Below, piece by piece: positions 24,770-32,713 of a stretch of 64,000 nucleotides of DNA. The DNA comes from Pseudocitrobacter faecalis (GTDB lineage: Bacteria > Pseudomonadota > Gammaproteobacteria > Enterobacterales > Enterobacteriaceae): contig QNRL01000010.1 of assembly GCA_003315335.1 (NCBI GenBank), forward strand, positions 62,001 to 126,000. Reading direction: 5' to 3'. The number at the start of each line of letters is the position of its first letter. Within the stretch, counting starts at the first letter, position 1. A program made the position numbers and the translations under genes. The notes beneath the pieces were generated by a model. It saw only the letters and a list, made by a program, of their open reading frames with translations. It was not told the origin of the DNA and did no database searches.

Positions 24770-25396
24770 ATGTTATACATGCTCTTATGCTGTTTTCTGA
24801 TGCTCAACAGTACATTCGTTATGTTCAGAGCAATGTCTGCAATAAGTAAAGGATCCGCTAAAGAAAACCGGTCTGAAATATCGCTGATAGTCCTAGCAAC
24901 ACTTGGAATTGCATCACCATTCATTGTCGCAATGATTACTATTAATGAAAGTATGACATCTAAAACAGTAACAGATTTTTCTTTGGGTGCTCAGTGGTCC
25001 GGAATGGTTTCAGCGGTAGCGCTAATGGGGTTATATGCTCGACGCGTTTGGAAAGAGAAGAAGTCCTTATTTACTGGCGCTTTCCTGGCCTCTTCCTTAA
25101 TGGCCTTTATTTTTACTGACAGCCTTGTTTTCGTATCCCAGAAGGACACCGGCGTTCTGGCTACTTTCGTACTCGATAAAAACGCTGGAGATATTGATTG
25201 TAGTCGCCCGGCTATGATTGTCCATTACAGTAAAGGTGTTCCAACGGACTGGCGTTGCCCAACCAGTATCATGTTGATGGCGTATTCTTCATATCCTTTT
25301 TTACCTTGGCCTGAGTATAGCCATGGTACCAGCCAGTCTCTTACGGTTGTTATTGATACATTTATGGAAAACGCTGTTAATCTCAGTCAAAAATAA
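24770..25396 (+). CDS. Hypothetical membrane protein (208 aa)
   Basis: 208 residues with about four hydrophobic segments (about residues 1-25, 40-60, 70-90 and 100-120) and a polar C-terminal half holding two cysteines (CSRP, WRCP) that may face the periplasm. The ATG at 24770 follows GAGGAAA. A clear terminator follows. No family recognised. It diverges from Ig-like gene 3, sharing the region with two dispersed palindromes, so the two may be co-regulated. Confidence 0.65.
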   Translation: MLYMLLCCFLMLNSTFVMFRAMSAISKGSAKENRSEISLIVLATLGIASPFIVAMITINESMTSKTVTDFSLGAQWSGMVSAVALMGLYARRVWKEKKSLFTGAFLASSLMAFIFTDSLVFVSQKDTGVLATFVLDKNAGDIDCSRPAMIVHYSKGVPTDWRCPTSIMLMAYSSYPFLPWPEYSHGTSQSLTVVIDTFMENAVNLSQK

Positions 25397-25401
25397 TAAA
25401 T

Positions 25402-25424
25402 AAACCTCTCTAGTGAGAGGTTTT
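25402..25424. terminator. Bidirectional terminator
   Basis: AAACCTCTC / GAGAGGTTTT with a TAGT loop lies between convergent genes. A-run and T-run on the two sides fit both directions. Confidence 0.75.
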
Positions 25425-25453
25425 ATAAACCTGAGCCACCAATCTAATTAACT

Positions 25454-25735
25454 CTATATTTTTGTTTTAGCTTTTTTAAAGGTAGACTTACCGAATAAAA
25501 CAGCAATTATAGAGCAAAGGCCTGGCGTTAGGACAAAAGCTAATAATGCACTGCCAAAACTTGTCATTTCAGGCACCACGAACCAGCTGATAGGCCACGT
25601 CAGGGCAGGTAAATTTAGCGGATCATAAAGCGCATGTAGAGCGCTTAACACACAGTAAAGTGCTAAAAAGCAAACTAGATAAACAACGATCCACATTTTA
25701 ATTTGCTCAGCAATTTCAAATTTAGGACTGCCCAT
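25454..25735 (-). CDS. Small membrane protein (93 aa)
   Basis: 93 residues with two strong transmembrane segments (about residues 14-36 and 55-82) and a basic tail (KSTFKKAKTKI). It overlaps the 25722-26177 gene by 14 bases, so it is co-translated with it. Last gene of a methyltransferase-led operon. Function unknown. Confidence 0.62.
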   Translation of the reverse strand: MGSPKFEIAEQIKMWIVVYLVCFLALYCVLSALHALYDPLNLPALTWPISWFVVPEMTSFGSALLAFVLTPGLCSIIAVLFGKSTFKKAKTKI

Positions 25736-26177
25736 GCTTTACCTCAGTGGCTGAATATTGATGGTTAATATCTTTAATCACCCGTAAGCACTTAGTGCAT
25801 ACCTTAGTTCGATTTGTCTGCTTGTCCAGAGTGTATTTAACTTCAAGTTGACCTCCAGCATTAAGCAAAGTGAGCATCTCATCTTCTAACACGCTTCGGT
25901 AAATGGTCTTGTCCGAGAGTGTGCCCGGTAACGAGTACTCAACATAATTGTTTGAAACTCTTACCGATTTAGGGATTTTACCACTGAGCTGGATTTCATT
26001 CGTTGAAGGCATTACAGTTACTTTAATCACAGTTGCCGGTGACCAGAAATCCTGATAACGCACTTTATGAATTTTATCAGCTCTAAGGCCTAACCACACA
26101 TTTCCGGCGATAAGAACAATAAGCAATCCATAAACTGATCGTCGAATGTTACGCCTTTTAATCACAATGTCCCCCAT
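25722..26177 (-). CDS. Single-pass membrane-anchored protein (151 aa)
   Basis: 151 residues. A basic N terminus (KRRNIRRSVYG) is followed by one membrane segment (LLIVLIAGNVWLGL) and a mostly beta-rich, probably periplasmic domain with a CTKC pair near residue 130. Start at ATG 26177. It lies 48 bases after the small 58-residue gene and overlaps the next gene. No family recognised. It could be an envelope accessory factor of the plasmid. Confidence 0.62.
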   Translation of the reverse strand: MGDIVIKRRNIRRSVYGLLIVLIAGNVWLGLRADKIHKVRYQDFWSPATVIKVTVMPSTNEIQLSGKIPKSVRVSNNYVEYSLPGTLSDKTIYRSVLEDEMLTLLNAGGQLEVKYTLDKQTNRTKVCTKCLRVIKDINHQYSATEVKHGQS

Positions 26178-26225
26178 CCCTCAAATATCATTCTAAATAA
26201 CTGCACCAGGATATCATGAGCGTAA

Positions 26226-26402
26226 TTAAAAGAATTCTTCATAACCGGGGTTTTCAGTTGAGTTTGCGGACTCTTTACTTTGCGGTTTCTCGCCCTCTAT
26301 TTGAGTATCCCTGACAGGTTTGGATTTACCCATGCTCCTCTGAAAGGTATCCATAACAAACTCAATATCTTCTTCTGGCAGGCTGGTGGGTTGGTTGCTC
26401 AT
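26226..26402 (-). CDS. Very small acidic protein (58 aa)
   Basis: A 58-codon frame beginning MSNQPTSLPEEDIEFVMDTF. Its ATG overlaps the TGA of the upstream methyltransferase as ATGA, a standard coupling arrangement, and it ends 48 bases before the next gene. It is charged and probably partly disordered (SKPVRDTQIEGEKPQSKE). It is below usual ORF cut-offs and easily missed. Function unknown. Confidence 0.58.
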   Translation of the reverse strand: MSNQPTSLPEEDIEFVMDTFQRSMGKSKPVRDTQIEGEKPQSKESANSTENPGYEEFF

Positions 26403-28090
26403 AGGACTTCCTCTTGTTGAATACGTTCGGCGTACAGGATGCGAACCGAAACGGTCGTGTTTTCAAACTCGTTCTCAAAAACGTCCATCCATTCCGTCCG
26501 GAATTCTTCCCCCAGAAGGTTATCGAGCCCCTGAAGAGATAATGGAAGAACGGCTGCTAGAGATCCCCCGGCTGCGAGATGAGATGCAGCTGCCTGGAGA
26601 TGCAGCCTGGCCCGGTTATCGGCAAAAGGTGGGTTCATCACGACATAATCAAACTTCTTCTGTTGATTAGACTTAGACCATGTGAGGAAGTCAGCTTCTG
26701 TCGTATCGTATCCCTTAGCCCGGGAGATAAGGCAATTCAAAGTATCAAGCTCGATGCCAGTAACGATCACACCGGCAGGGAATGATTTAAGCAAATCCGC
26801 ATGGCCAATATTAGGCTCCAGGAGGGTATCCCCTTCCCCTGCACCGAGCAGGGAATATACATATTCGCTGATTCGGCAAGATGAAGGGTAAAACTGATGC
26901 GATACAATATCAGGCATCTCCCCTATCTGGCCGATGTAACGAATAACCTCACACGGATCATAGGAAAATGTCACATCGTATTTTGTTACTGTTGCCCCTA
27001 AGAACCGAAGGGTGTCAGCGGCAACACTCGAAGATTTGCGTTCGGCGAGAGACCCTAAAGATGTCCAGCAACTCCATTTATTGTCCCCGTCATTTTTAAA
27101 CATTAGTTCAGAAAGCTGCATCCGGGTATCAAAGTCGATGCACTGCTTAAGTACAGGGAATGCCTCCAAAGATTTCTTGCTATGAGCCATGCGGTCGGCA
27201 GGTAATGCCAGCGGTACGATAGCTGATAAAATATTGTTAAGCCGCTCGGCGATATCAGGGTGGACGTCAATATGCATTGATCCATTTTTGTAAACCCTGA
27301 AACGAATACTGTTGCCATCGATGCAGATCCATTTTCTGAACCCCTCATGTTCGACCAACGCCTCAACCAATGATTTGGTGTTATGGATCGCCTTCACCTG
27401 TTCGCCACGGAAGAATGCGCATATAACGCGGAGCTCGCTCAGTGGTGAAATGCCAGACTCTTTAAAATCCACCCTTAATTTCTGCCAGGGGTATTTAGAC
27501 GGCTCGCAAACTCCGGTAGTGATCATGCGGGTGGAGAACCCAAAAGCTTTGTTTGTCTTATGACTGCGGCTCAGAGACTGGAAGACGTCGTAAACCCTTT
27601 CTTTAATAAATTGATTGCGGTCATTAAGCAAAGCAACGACTGTGCCTACTACAGCGTCAGCTGTGAAATCAGGGATCACCTGAGGCGGCATAATATAGCG
27701 GTCGGCCGTAAACTGCTTATCCCATTCGTTACGTTTGGCATCCGACATGATAGGCAAAACATCAGTGAGTGCCATAACGCGTTTCCAGTATTCAGATCTC
27801 AGAGCGTTTTCCGCGAACAAGGCATCCGCTTCAGAGATACTGTGGTTGTAGCCTGAGAGATAAGAATAAAGTTTCTGGTGATTGTGGGTTTTGAACTGGA
27901 CAGCCATGTGTTTCAACAAGCAGAGTTCATCATTATAGGACTCAACAAGATCCGCGATAATGCCGAGCTCTTTGCGCATATCTGGAAGAAATGTTTCAGA
28001 AGAGCTAACCACCAGGCTATGAGAGGTTGTTAAAGCCAGTACGCTGTGACCTGCATTATCGGGTTTAGCTTCAGAATCAAGAGATGACAT
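26399..28090 (-). CDS. Large DNA methyltransferase-like protein (563 aa)
   Basis: 563 residues. Residues 1-360 form a long N-terminal region without motifs that I recognise for certain; it may be the DUF4942-type module seen in plasmid methylases. The C-terminal part has motif I LLEPNIGHADLLKSF, an acidic VTGIELDTLN loop and motif IV YVVMNPPFADN, typical of N6-adenine methylases. The methylase part resembles the stand-alone enzyme at 13033. The ATG at 28090 follows AGGACC. It leads an operon with three small genes. No endonuclease accompanies it, so it is orphan or regulatory. Confidence 0.78.
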   Translation of the reverse strand: MSSLDSEAKPDNAGHSVLALTTSHSLVVSSSETFLPDMRKELGIIADLVESYNDELCLLKHMAVQFKTHNHQKLYSYLSGYNHSISEADALFAENALRSEYWKRVMALTDVLPIMSDAKRNEWDKQFTADRYIMPPQVIPDFTADAVVGTVVALLNDRNQFIKERVYDVFQSLSRSHKTNKAFGFSTRMITTGVCEPSKYPWQKLRVDFKESGISPLSELRVICAFFRGEQVKAIHNTKSLVEALVEHEGFRKWICIDGNSIRFRVYKNGSMHIDVHPDIAERLNNILSAIVPLALPADRMAHSKKSLEAFPVLKQCIDFDTRMQLSELMFKNDGDNKWSCWTSLGSLAERKSSSVAADTLRFLGATVTKYDVTFSYDPCEVIRYIGQIGEMPDIVSHQFYPSSCRISEYVYSLLGAGEGDTLLEPNIGHADLLKSFPAGVIVTGIELDTLNCLISRAKGYDTTEADFLTWSKSNQQKKFDYVVMNPPFADNRARLHLQAAASHLAAGGSLAAVLPLSLQGLDNLLGEEFRTEWMDVFENEFENTTVSVRILYAERIQQEEVL

Positions 28091-28221
28091 TTTACCGGTC
28101 CTTTAGAAAAAACTTTTACCAGGATAGCAACGTCGCTCTGTAACCTAATAGGTTCAGTGACACGAAAAAGTTTTTTATGTCTCTGAATAAAACTTAAAGA
28201 TGTCAACTCATAGAAAGAAGC

Positions 28222-28250
28222 AAAAAAAAAGCCCCGCATAAACGGGGCAA
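28222..28250 (-). terminator. Strong terminator of the 28338-29501 gene
   Basis: On the reverse strand TTGCCCCG and CGGGGC arms with a 6-base loop are followed by nine T residues. Good rho-independent form. Confidence 0.85.
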
Positions 28251-28337
28251 GAACGATACATGGAGGTTTAAAAAAGGCGGGCAAAAAGCCTGAATCCTTA
28301 ATGACTCTGACAAAACCAACACTTTGCCAAAAGTAAA

Positions 28338-29501
28338 TTATTCTGCGTCCGGCTGTGGGTCAGTATCCTGATCGGTCTCTTCCCCTGCCTTCTTAGCATT
28401 TTTTTTACGTGGGTATTTTGGCTTCTCACCATTAAGTTTTGCCTGACGATTCTCCGCACGGCGAAGCTGCTTGTTCTCTGATTCTGTGATCTCTTTTGAA
28501 AGATTTCTCAGCATCTCCAGAGTACTGCGGTTCAACGTAATGTTGATTTCTTCGTCAGCACTTGAATCTGTCATCTCCGGCAATTCAATATCCCCCAGTT
28601 TCTGTAATAAGCTGGTGGTGATGAGTTTGACGCCTTCTACGGCTTTTGTGGCAATAACCGGCGGAATCCGTGCTGGCTTGAAGTCTGAAGGTCTGACTCG
28701 TACCTGACCATGTTGGGTTTTTTTCACCGTGATGCCATTCGCATCGGCCTGCTCAAGTTCCGCGATCATCTTCTTGATACGTGAAATTGCTTCTGTTTCA
28801 CCGAGCTCATCGATCAGTGAAAGCACGTTAACATACGAAATAGCGTCAGCATGAATCCATTTCTTGATAACAACAGAACAGGTTGTCAGGCGGATAAGAG
28901 AACTGATGGTCGTCGGGCTTTTATTTTCACGTTGAGCAATTCGTTCGAGTGACCAGCCAGCAAGAGAATGTAGGCGACGATAGGACTCGCCAAGCGCAAC
29001 AGGAGAAAGCGCAAGACCACGGTTACCATCAATGGTCGCGAGCTCACAGCCAATTTCATCTTCTTTAATCTCAACGCAAAGGATTGTGATGTCATGATCT
29101 TCATCACATGCCATCATTGCGGCTTTTAAACGGCAGTGCCCCTGGCGAACAAAAGGTACCCCATCAATGACACGTACTCGGATAGGGTCTACATAGTCAC
29201 CTCGAATGTAGGCATTCTTGATGTTGTAGATGTGTTCTTCAACCTCAGGGAGCTTATAGTAATCGTCACCCATTCCCATTTCGCGGGAGTTGAAGCCTGG
29301 CGTGACCTGAATTACTGAAGGGTGGATAGCCCATGCTTTCTGGTCACTTACTTCAGTACAAAGTTCAGGGTTTGCATCACGGAACTGTTTAAGCCCAGTG
29401 ACGTAACGACCTGTGCCAGTAACTACTGAAAAGGCAACATGGGCCGTTTTAAAGACCTTGTCATTAGCTTGCTGTGTAGGTTCTGTCAGTAAAACACTCA
29501 T
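28338..29501 (-). CDS. ParB/KorB-like DNA-binding protein (387 aa)
   Basis: 387 residues. The ParB-type N-terminal domain shows GFNSREMG (about residue 70), a PIRVRVIDG segment and VRQGHCRLKAA (about 118-128) in the place of the GERRxRA box. This is followed by DGNRG, a helix-turn-helix region (LERIAQRENKSPTTISSLIR) and a basic tail (KYPRKKNAKKAG). No ParA gene is adjacent, so it may act as a KorB-like repressor or accessory partition protein rather than a standard ParB. Closest relative in the window: the protein at 32714. A near-copy of the dispersed palindrome lies 80 bases upstream. Confidence 0.75.
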   Translation of the reverse strand: MSVLLTEPTQQANDKVFKTAHVAFSVVTGTGRYVTGLKQFRDANPELCTEVSDQKAWAIHPSVIQVTPGFNSREMGMGDDYYKLPEVEEHIYNIKNAYIRGDYVDPIRVRVIDGVPFVRQGHCRLKAAMMACDEDHDITILCVEIKEDEIGCELATIDGNRGLALSPVALGESYRRLHSLAGWSLERIAQRENKSPTTISSLIRLTTCSVVIKKWIHADAISYVNVLSLIDELGETEAISRIKKMIAELEQADANGITVKKTQHGQVRVRPSDFKPARIPPVIATKAVEGVKLITTSLLQKLGDIELPEMTDSSADEEINITLNRSTLEMLRNLSKEITESENKQLRRAENRQAKLNGEKPKYPRKKNAKKAGEETDQDTDPQPDAE

Positions 29502-29870
29502 AGGGGCTCCGTTACATTTTTCTGCTTACTTTCTGCGTAGCGGGGATACTACCGAAAAAAAAATCCATAATTTTTCGCAAAAAAGGTACTTTTTGAGCCT
29601 ATTCTGATTTTTCACAAAAAAAGAGGGCTCCCCATTTCTTGTGATGGCATCAAAATCGCTTCATAAACAAAGACATAAATCCAAAACATAAAGTTCAGGT
29701 ATCAGTGAGGAAAAATCTTATAAATCCGCAATGCTGAAAGTCAAAACTGTGCGTCTTAAACAACTTTTTTTTGCTCCCTAAGTTATTAGTTAAAGCCCGT
29801 GGTTAGGTACGATACCAGCACCTAAATTTCTCTCTCAGGTATAGACACTTTGACTCGACATCTCAGACAC
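29502..29870. other. Divergent promoter region
   Basis: AT-rich gap between the ParB-like gene and the Dam-type gene. It holds a near-copy of the dispersed palindrome (AAAAGGTACTTTT, 29581-29593) that could serve as an autoregulatory operator. No gene seen. Confidence 0.45.
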
Positions 29871-30683
29871 ATGCCGATAATCAAATGGGCTGGTGGAAAA
29901 ACGAAACTGATGCCTTTCATCAGCCATCACTACCCACACGATCATAGTTGCCGGTGGGTAGAACCCTTTATAGGCGGTGGTGCCGTTTTTCTGAACATGT
30001 TTGCACAAAATGCATTGCTTGCAGATAGCAATCCAGACTTGATCAACCTATACAGGACTATTCAAAGACAGAAAACTAACTTTATAAATCAGGTCCAAAA
30101 CCTAGCGGATAAAACCTTTGTCGAAAAGGACTACTATGAGATGAGGGACCGTTTCAACAAAACCTGTATTTCTGGTCAACCGCTTCAAAGAGCGGCTTTG
30201 TTTTACTCCCTGAATCGCCTGGGCTATAACGGTATGTGCCGCTATAACTCAGAAAGAATCTATTCAGTGCCCTGGGGGAAACATACAGAACTGAAGCTTG
30301 ACTTCAATAAAATAGACTACCTTTCATTTCGTCTTTCAGGTATTGAACTGATCACCGCTGGTTTTGAGGAGACTCTGGCCGCAACCGGCGAAGGAGATCA
30401 GATTTATTGTGATCCGCCATATGACAAAACAAGCAAAACTAGTTTTGTCAGTTACGATGGTAAACCGTTCAGCCAAAGCGACCACGTGCTGTTAGCAAAT
30501 ATGCTCGTTGACGCTCACAGAAAAGGCGCTGCTGTTGCGATATCAAATAGCCTGACACCATTCACTTTGGGCCTCTATGAAGAGCGTGGATTCGTCATAC
30601 ACAGACTCAGCGCTTACCGATCCGTAGGAAGTAAGCCAAATACACGGAAAACGGAAACAGAAATACTGGCCGTGCTGAAATAG
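29871..30683 (+). CDS. dam: Dam-family DNA adenine methyltransferase
   Basis: 270 residues (277 from a TTG at 29850). The motifs are those of Dam/D12 enzymes: IIKWAGGKTKL at the N terminus for SAM binding, EPFIGGGAVFLN, ADSNPDLINLYRTI, a target-recognition region with LNRLGYNGMCRYN, and the catalytic IYCDPPYDKT (about residues 182-191). Family members methylate adenine, usually in GATC. It is a plasmid copy in addition to the host enzyme and may mark its own origins or transfer genes. Start uncertain; neither has a strong ribosome site. Confidence 0.85.
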   Translation: MPIIKWAGGKTKLMPFISHHYPHDHSCRWVEPFIGGGAVFLNMFAQNALLADSNPDLINLYRTIQRQKTNFINQVQNLADKTFVEKDYYEMRDRFNKTCISGQPLQRAALFYSLNRLGYNGMCRYNSERIYSVPWGKHTELKLDFNKIDYLSFRLSGIELITAGFEETLAATGEGDQIYCDPPYDKTSKTSFVSYDGKPFSQSDHVLLANMLVDAHRKGAAVAISNSLTPFTLGLYEERGFVIHRLSAYRSVGSKPNTRKTETEILAVLK

Positions 30684-30691
30684 AGTTAATT

Positions 30692-31543
30692 CTAATCAAC
30701 GGGGCTAATCCATTCCTGAAAAGTTAATACCTCAGGGTGAGTTCGTTGAACATAAGGTATAAACTGAAGCTCTTCTATTCTCCGGTCGCCCCTCTTTCCT
30801 TCGCAAATAAATGAAATGAGTCCTTGCTGAGAAAGCCCAGTAAGGACGCTCATAAGTCTTATATTTAGAGTTTTAAGCTGTAAGTCGTTATTAATGTCCT
30901 CCACTTTATGAGAGCTCTGGCCTGAACGTTTAAGATACTCGTAAACCATGAAATTCGAATTTCGTCGTTTTAACAATTTTTCGGTTATGCATTCCTGAAT
31001 GAAACCGCCAAGAGCATCTAAAAGCGGACTGAGAACTACCGGGAAAGTTAATGTGTAACTTTGAGAAGTTTTAGACAAAGTAAATGAATTTAGAAAGCTA
31101 AAGTTAAGTCTCTTTTTTGAATATGGAGCGTAAGCGACAAGAGTAGTTGACATAACAGTAAGTAAAGCTTCAAGATGTTCCACTGTTATTAATGTGGTTT
31201 TATCTGTATTTCTTAGATTATGGAAATCAATAAACGCTACTCTTGAACGGCTAAGCCAATCTTGTACTTTAATGTCGATAGAAAATTGCGATATATGATT
31301 TGAACATTCATTTTGGTTGATAGGGCATGCAGACGAAAGATGGTTATGGATTATCATGCATAGCACAAAAAAAGGAAATCGGCAGGCTGTGGGGCATTGA
31401 AAACCGGTTAAAGAAAGCTTAGACGTTTCATATGCGCTTACCGGAAAAGTAACTTTTCTTAACGTTGGCTTTGACGATGTTCTTGCATTTTTACAAATGA
31501 AACCGAGACCCAGATCATTGTGCATTTTAAAGTCCATCTCCAT
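30692..31543 (-). CDS. Unknown protein with cysteine-rich N-terminal part (283 aa)
   Basis: About 283 residues. I chose the second of three near-consecutive ATGs (31543), which lies five bases after AAAAGG. It has several cysteines in the first 80 residues (QCPTACRF, FVLCM, SACP). The C-terminal half (NFMVYEYLKRSG, then LSQQGLISFICEGKRGDRR) has a winged-helix look resembling the end of Rep proteins. A perfect dispersed palindrome is embedded in codons for RKVTF (31445-31457). It ends 9 bases from the convergent Dam gene. Function unknown; DNA binding is a guess. Confidence 0.58.
   Translation of the reverse strand: MEMDFKMHNDLGLGFICKNARTSSKPTLRKVTFPVSAYETSKLSLTGFQCPTACRFPFFVLCMIIHNHLSSACPINQNECSNHISQFSIDIKVQDWLSRSRVAFIDFHNLRNTDKTTLITVEHLEALLTVMSTTLVAYAPYSKKRLNFSFLNSFTLSKTSQSYTLTFPVVLSPLLDALGGFIQECITEKLLKRRNSNFMVYEYLKRSGQSSHKVEDINNDLQLKTLNIRLMSVLTGLSQQGLISFICEGKRGDRRIEELQFIPYVQRTHPEVLTFQEWISPVD
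31445..31457. promoter_or_regulatory. Dispersed palindrome AAAAGTWACTTTT (perfect copy, inside a gene)
   Basis: Perfect copy within the coding frame of the 30692-31543 gene, where the codons spell K-V-T-F. Confidence 0.6.
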
Positions 31544-31780
31544 CATCACCTTTTAGCCTTAACTGTATGGTATTGGTATACAAAAAATTAAAAATTATAA
31601 TTAATAAGATTATCATTTTTTTACTATTGAAAAGGTTGTGATAGAGGGGAATTTAAATGTAAAAGATTTATACTCGCAGATCTTTATGAGGGATAAAACC
31701 CATTGCGTAAGCAACAATATTACGTGAGTGAGTCCTAACGACAGTTTAAGTCTTGGCTCTATATTTAAGCAGTAAAACAT

Positions 31781-32497
31781 TTAACTGTCTTGGAGTTTAC
31801 TTAACTTAAAAACTGTTATTGCAGCATAATTTTTCGAATCAAAATCATAGAATTTTCTGACTTTTCCAGTCAAATGATAACGTTCACCCAATAAAATGTG
31901 ATCCTGTTTATCGGCCGTTAAAGCGATCCCGTCATTTCTAACTTTACCAGTAAATGTAAAAAAATAACTCCCTTTACTTTTTGCGTACGCGGCCCTGACT
32001 TCAGTAAATGTTAGTTCAATGCTTATGACCTGGCCGATATTGTAGCTATGTTTTAAAATTTCTTGTTCATTTTCCGGAGTTTCAGACAACATCACATCAA
32101 AGGTTGTAAAGAAACAATCCAGCTGGCGTTCTGTCAAAAAACGGTTATTGTCTAGTTGCGCCAATATACTATTAGAAAACTTAGTGTTAGCCTTTTTTGC
32201 TTTCTCAATAAGTACGTGGTTTCTGGATTTCCATGCTTCGAGTGTTGGGTTAACACGCAGTTCCGGAATGTTATCGAGAAAGGTAATTGGCTCTAGTACC
32301 ACTAATTTTTCAATAATGGGTCCAACTGTTTGCACCCCATGACACTTTTCACATACATCAGCCCCTTTGTGGCCTGTGCCCGCACATTCGTTACATTCTC
32401 TTTCGATAGGTGCATAATAATTTCCATCTCCGTTAAGGGATACATTCACTGAGGCTGGTACCATATGACCATCAAGAGTAAAGAAAAGAGATTTCAT
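31781..32497 (-). CDS. Zinc-ribbon protein with possible OB-fold domain (238 aa)
   Basis: 238 residues. Two CxxC pairs (CNECAGTG and CEKCHGVQ, about residues 35-56) make a DnaJ-type zinc ribbon. The last 90 residues are strand-rich (GQVISIELTF, SYFFTFTGKVR, RYHLTGKVRKFYDF) and look like an OB fold that could bind single-stranded DNA or RNA. The ATG at 32497 overlaps the stop of the 66-residue gene (ATGA). It is the third gene of an operon led by a ParB-like gene. The 6400-6870 protein has a similar ribbon. Confidence 0.65.
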   Translation of the reverse strand: MKSLFFTLDGHMVPASVNVSLNGDGNYYAPIERECNECAGTGHKGADVCEKCHGVQTVGPIIEKLVVLEPITFLDNIPELRVNPTLEAWKSRNHVLIEKAKKANTKFSNSILAQLDNNRFLTERQLDCFFTTFDVMLSETPENEQEILKHSYNIGQVISIELTFTEVRAAYAKSKGSYFFTFTGKVRNDGIALTADKQDHILLGERYHLTGKVRKFYDFDSKNYAAITVFKLSKLQDS

Positions 32498-32694
32498 TTT
32501 CGAAACACCTCCAAACGTGCCTCTACGATTGCTACAGCTTCTTTCACAGTTTTTTCATAGTGGTCATGCCCTTCAGGAAATTGGTCAAAACGTTTACCGT
32601 GTTCTAACTCTTCCATGTTGCGTTTAAGGACTTCATGAGTTAGAAGCAAATCATTATAATTATCGATAAGAGTCAGCTTTATAGGTTTAATCAC
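32494..32694 (-). CDS. Small hypothetical protein (66 aa), GTG start
   Basis: 66 residues, charged and helical (LTHEVLKRNMEELEHGKRFD), starting at GTG 32694 with GAGG nine bases upstream. It overlaps the zinc-ribbon gene by 4 bases and lies 19 bases after the ParB-like gene, so it belongs to that operon. Function unknown. Confidence 0.6.
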   Translation of the reverse strand: MIKPIKLTLIDNYNDLLLTHEVLKRNMEELEHGKRFDQFPEGHDHYEKTVKEAVAIVEARLEVFRK

Positions 32695-32713
32695 TCAACT
32701 AATCCTCGGGTTT

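Noticed and set aside
30072..30086. AAAACTAACTTTA in the Dam gene as a palindrome copy
   Set aside because: It has two changes and loses symmetry, so it is within chance expectation.
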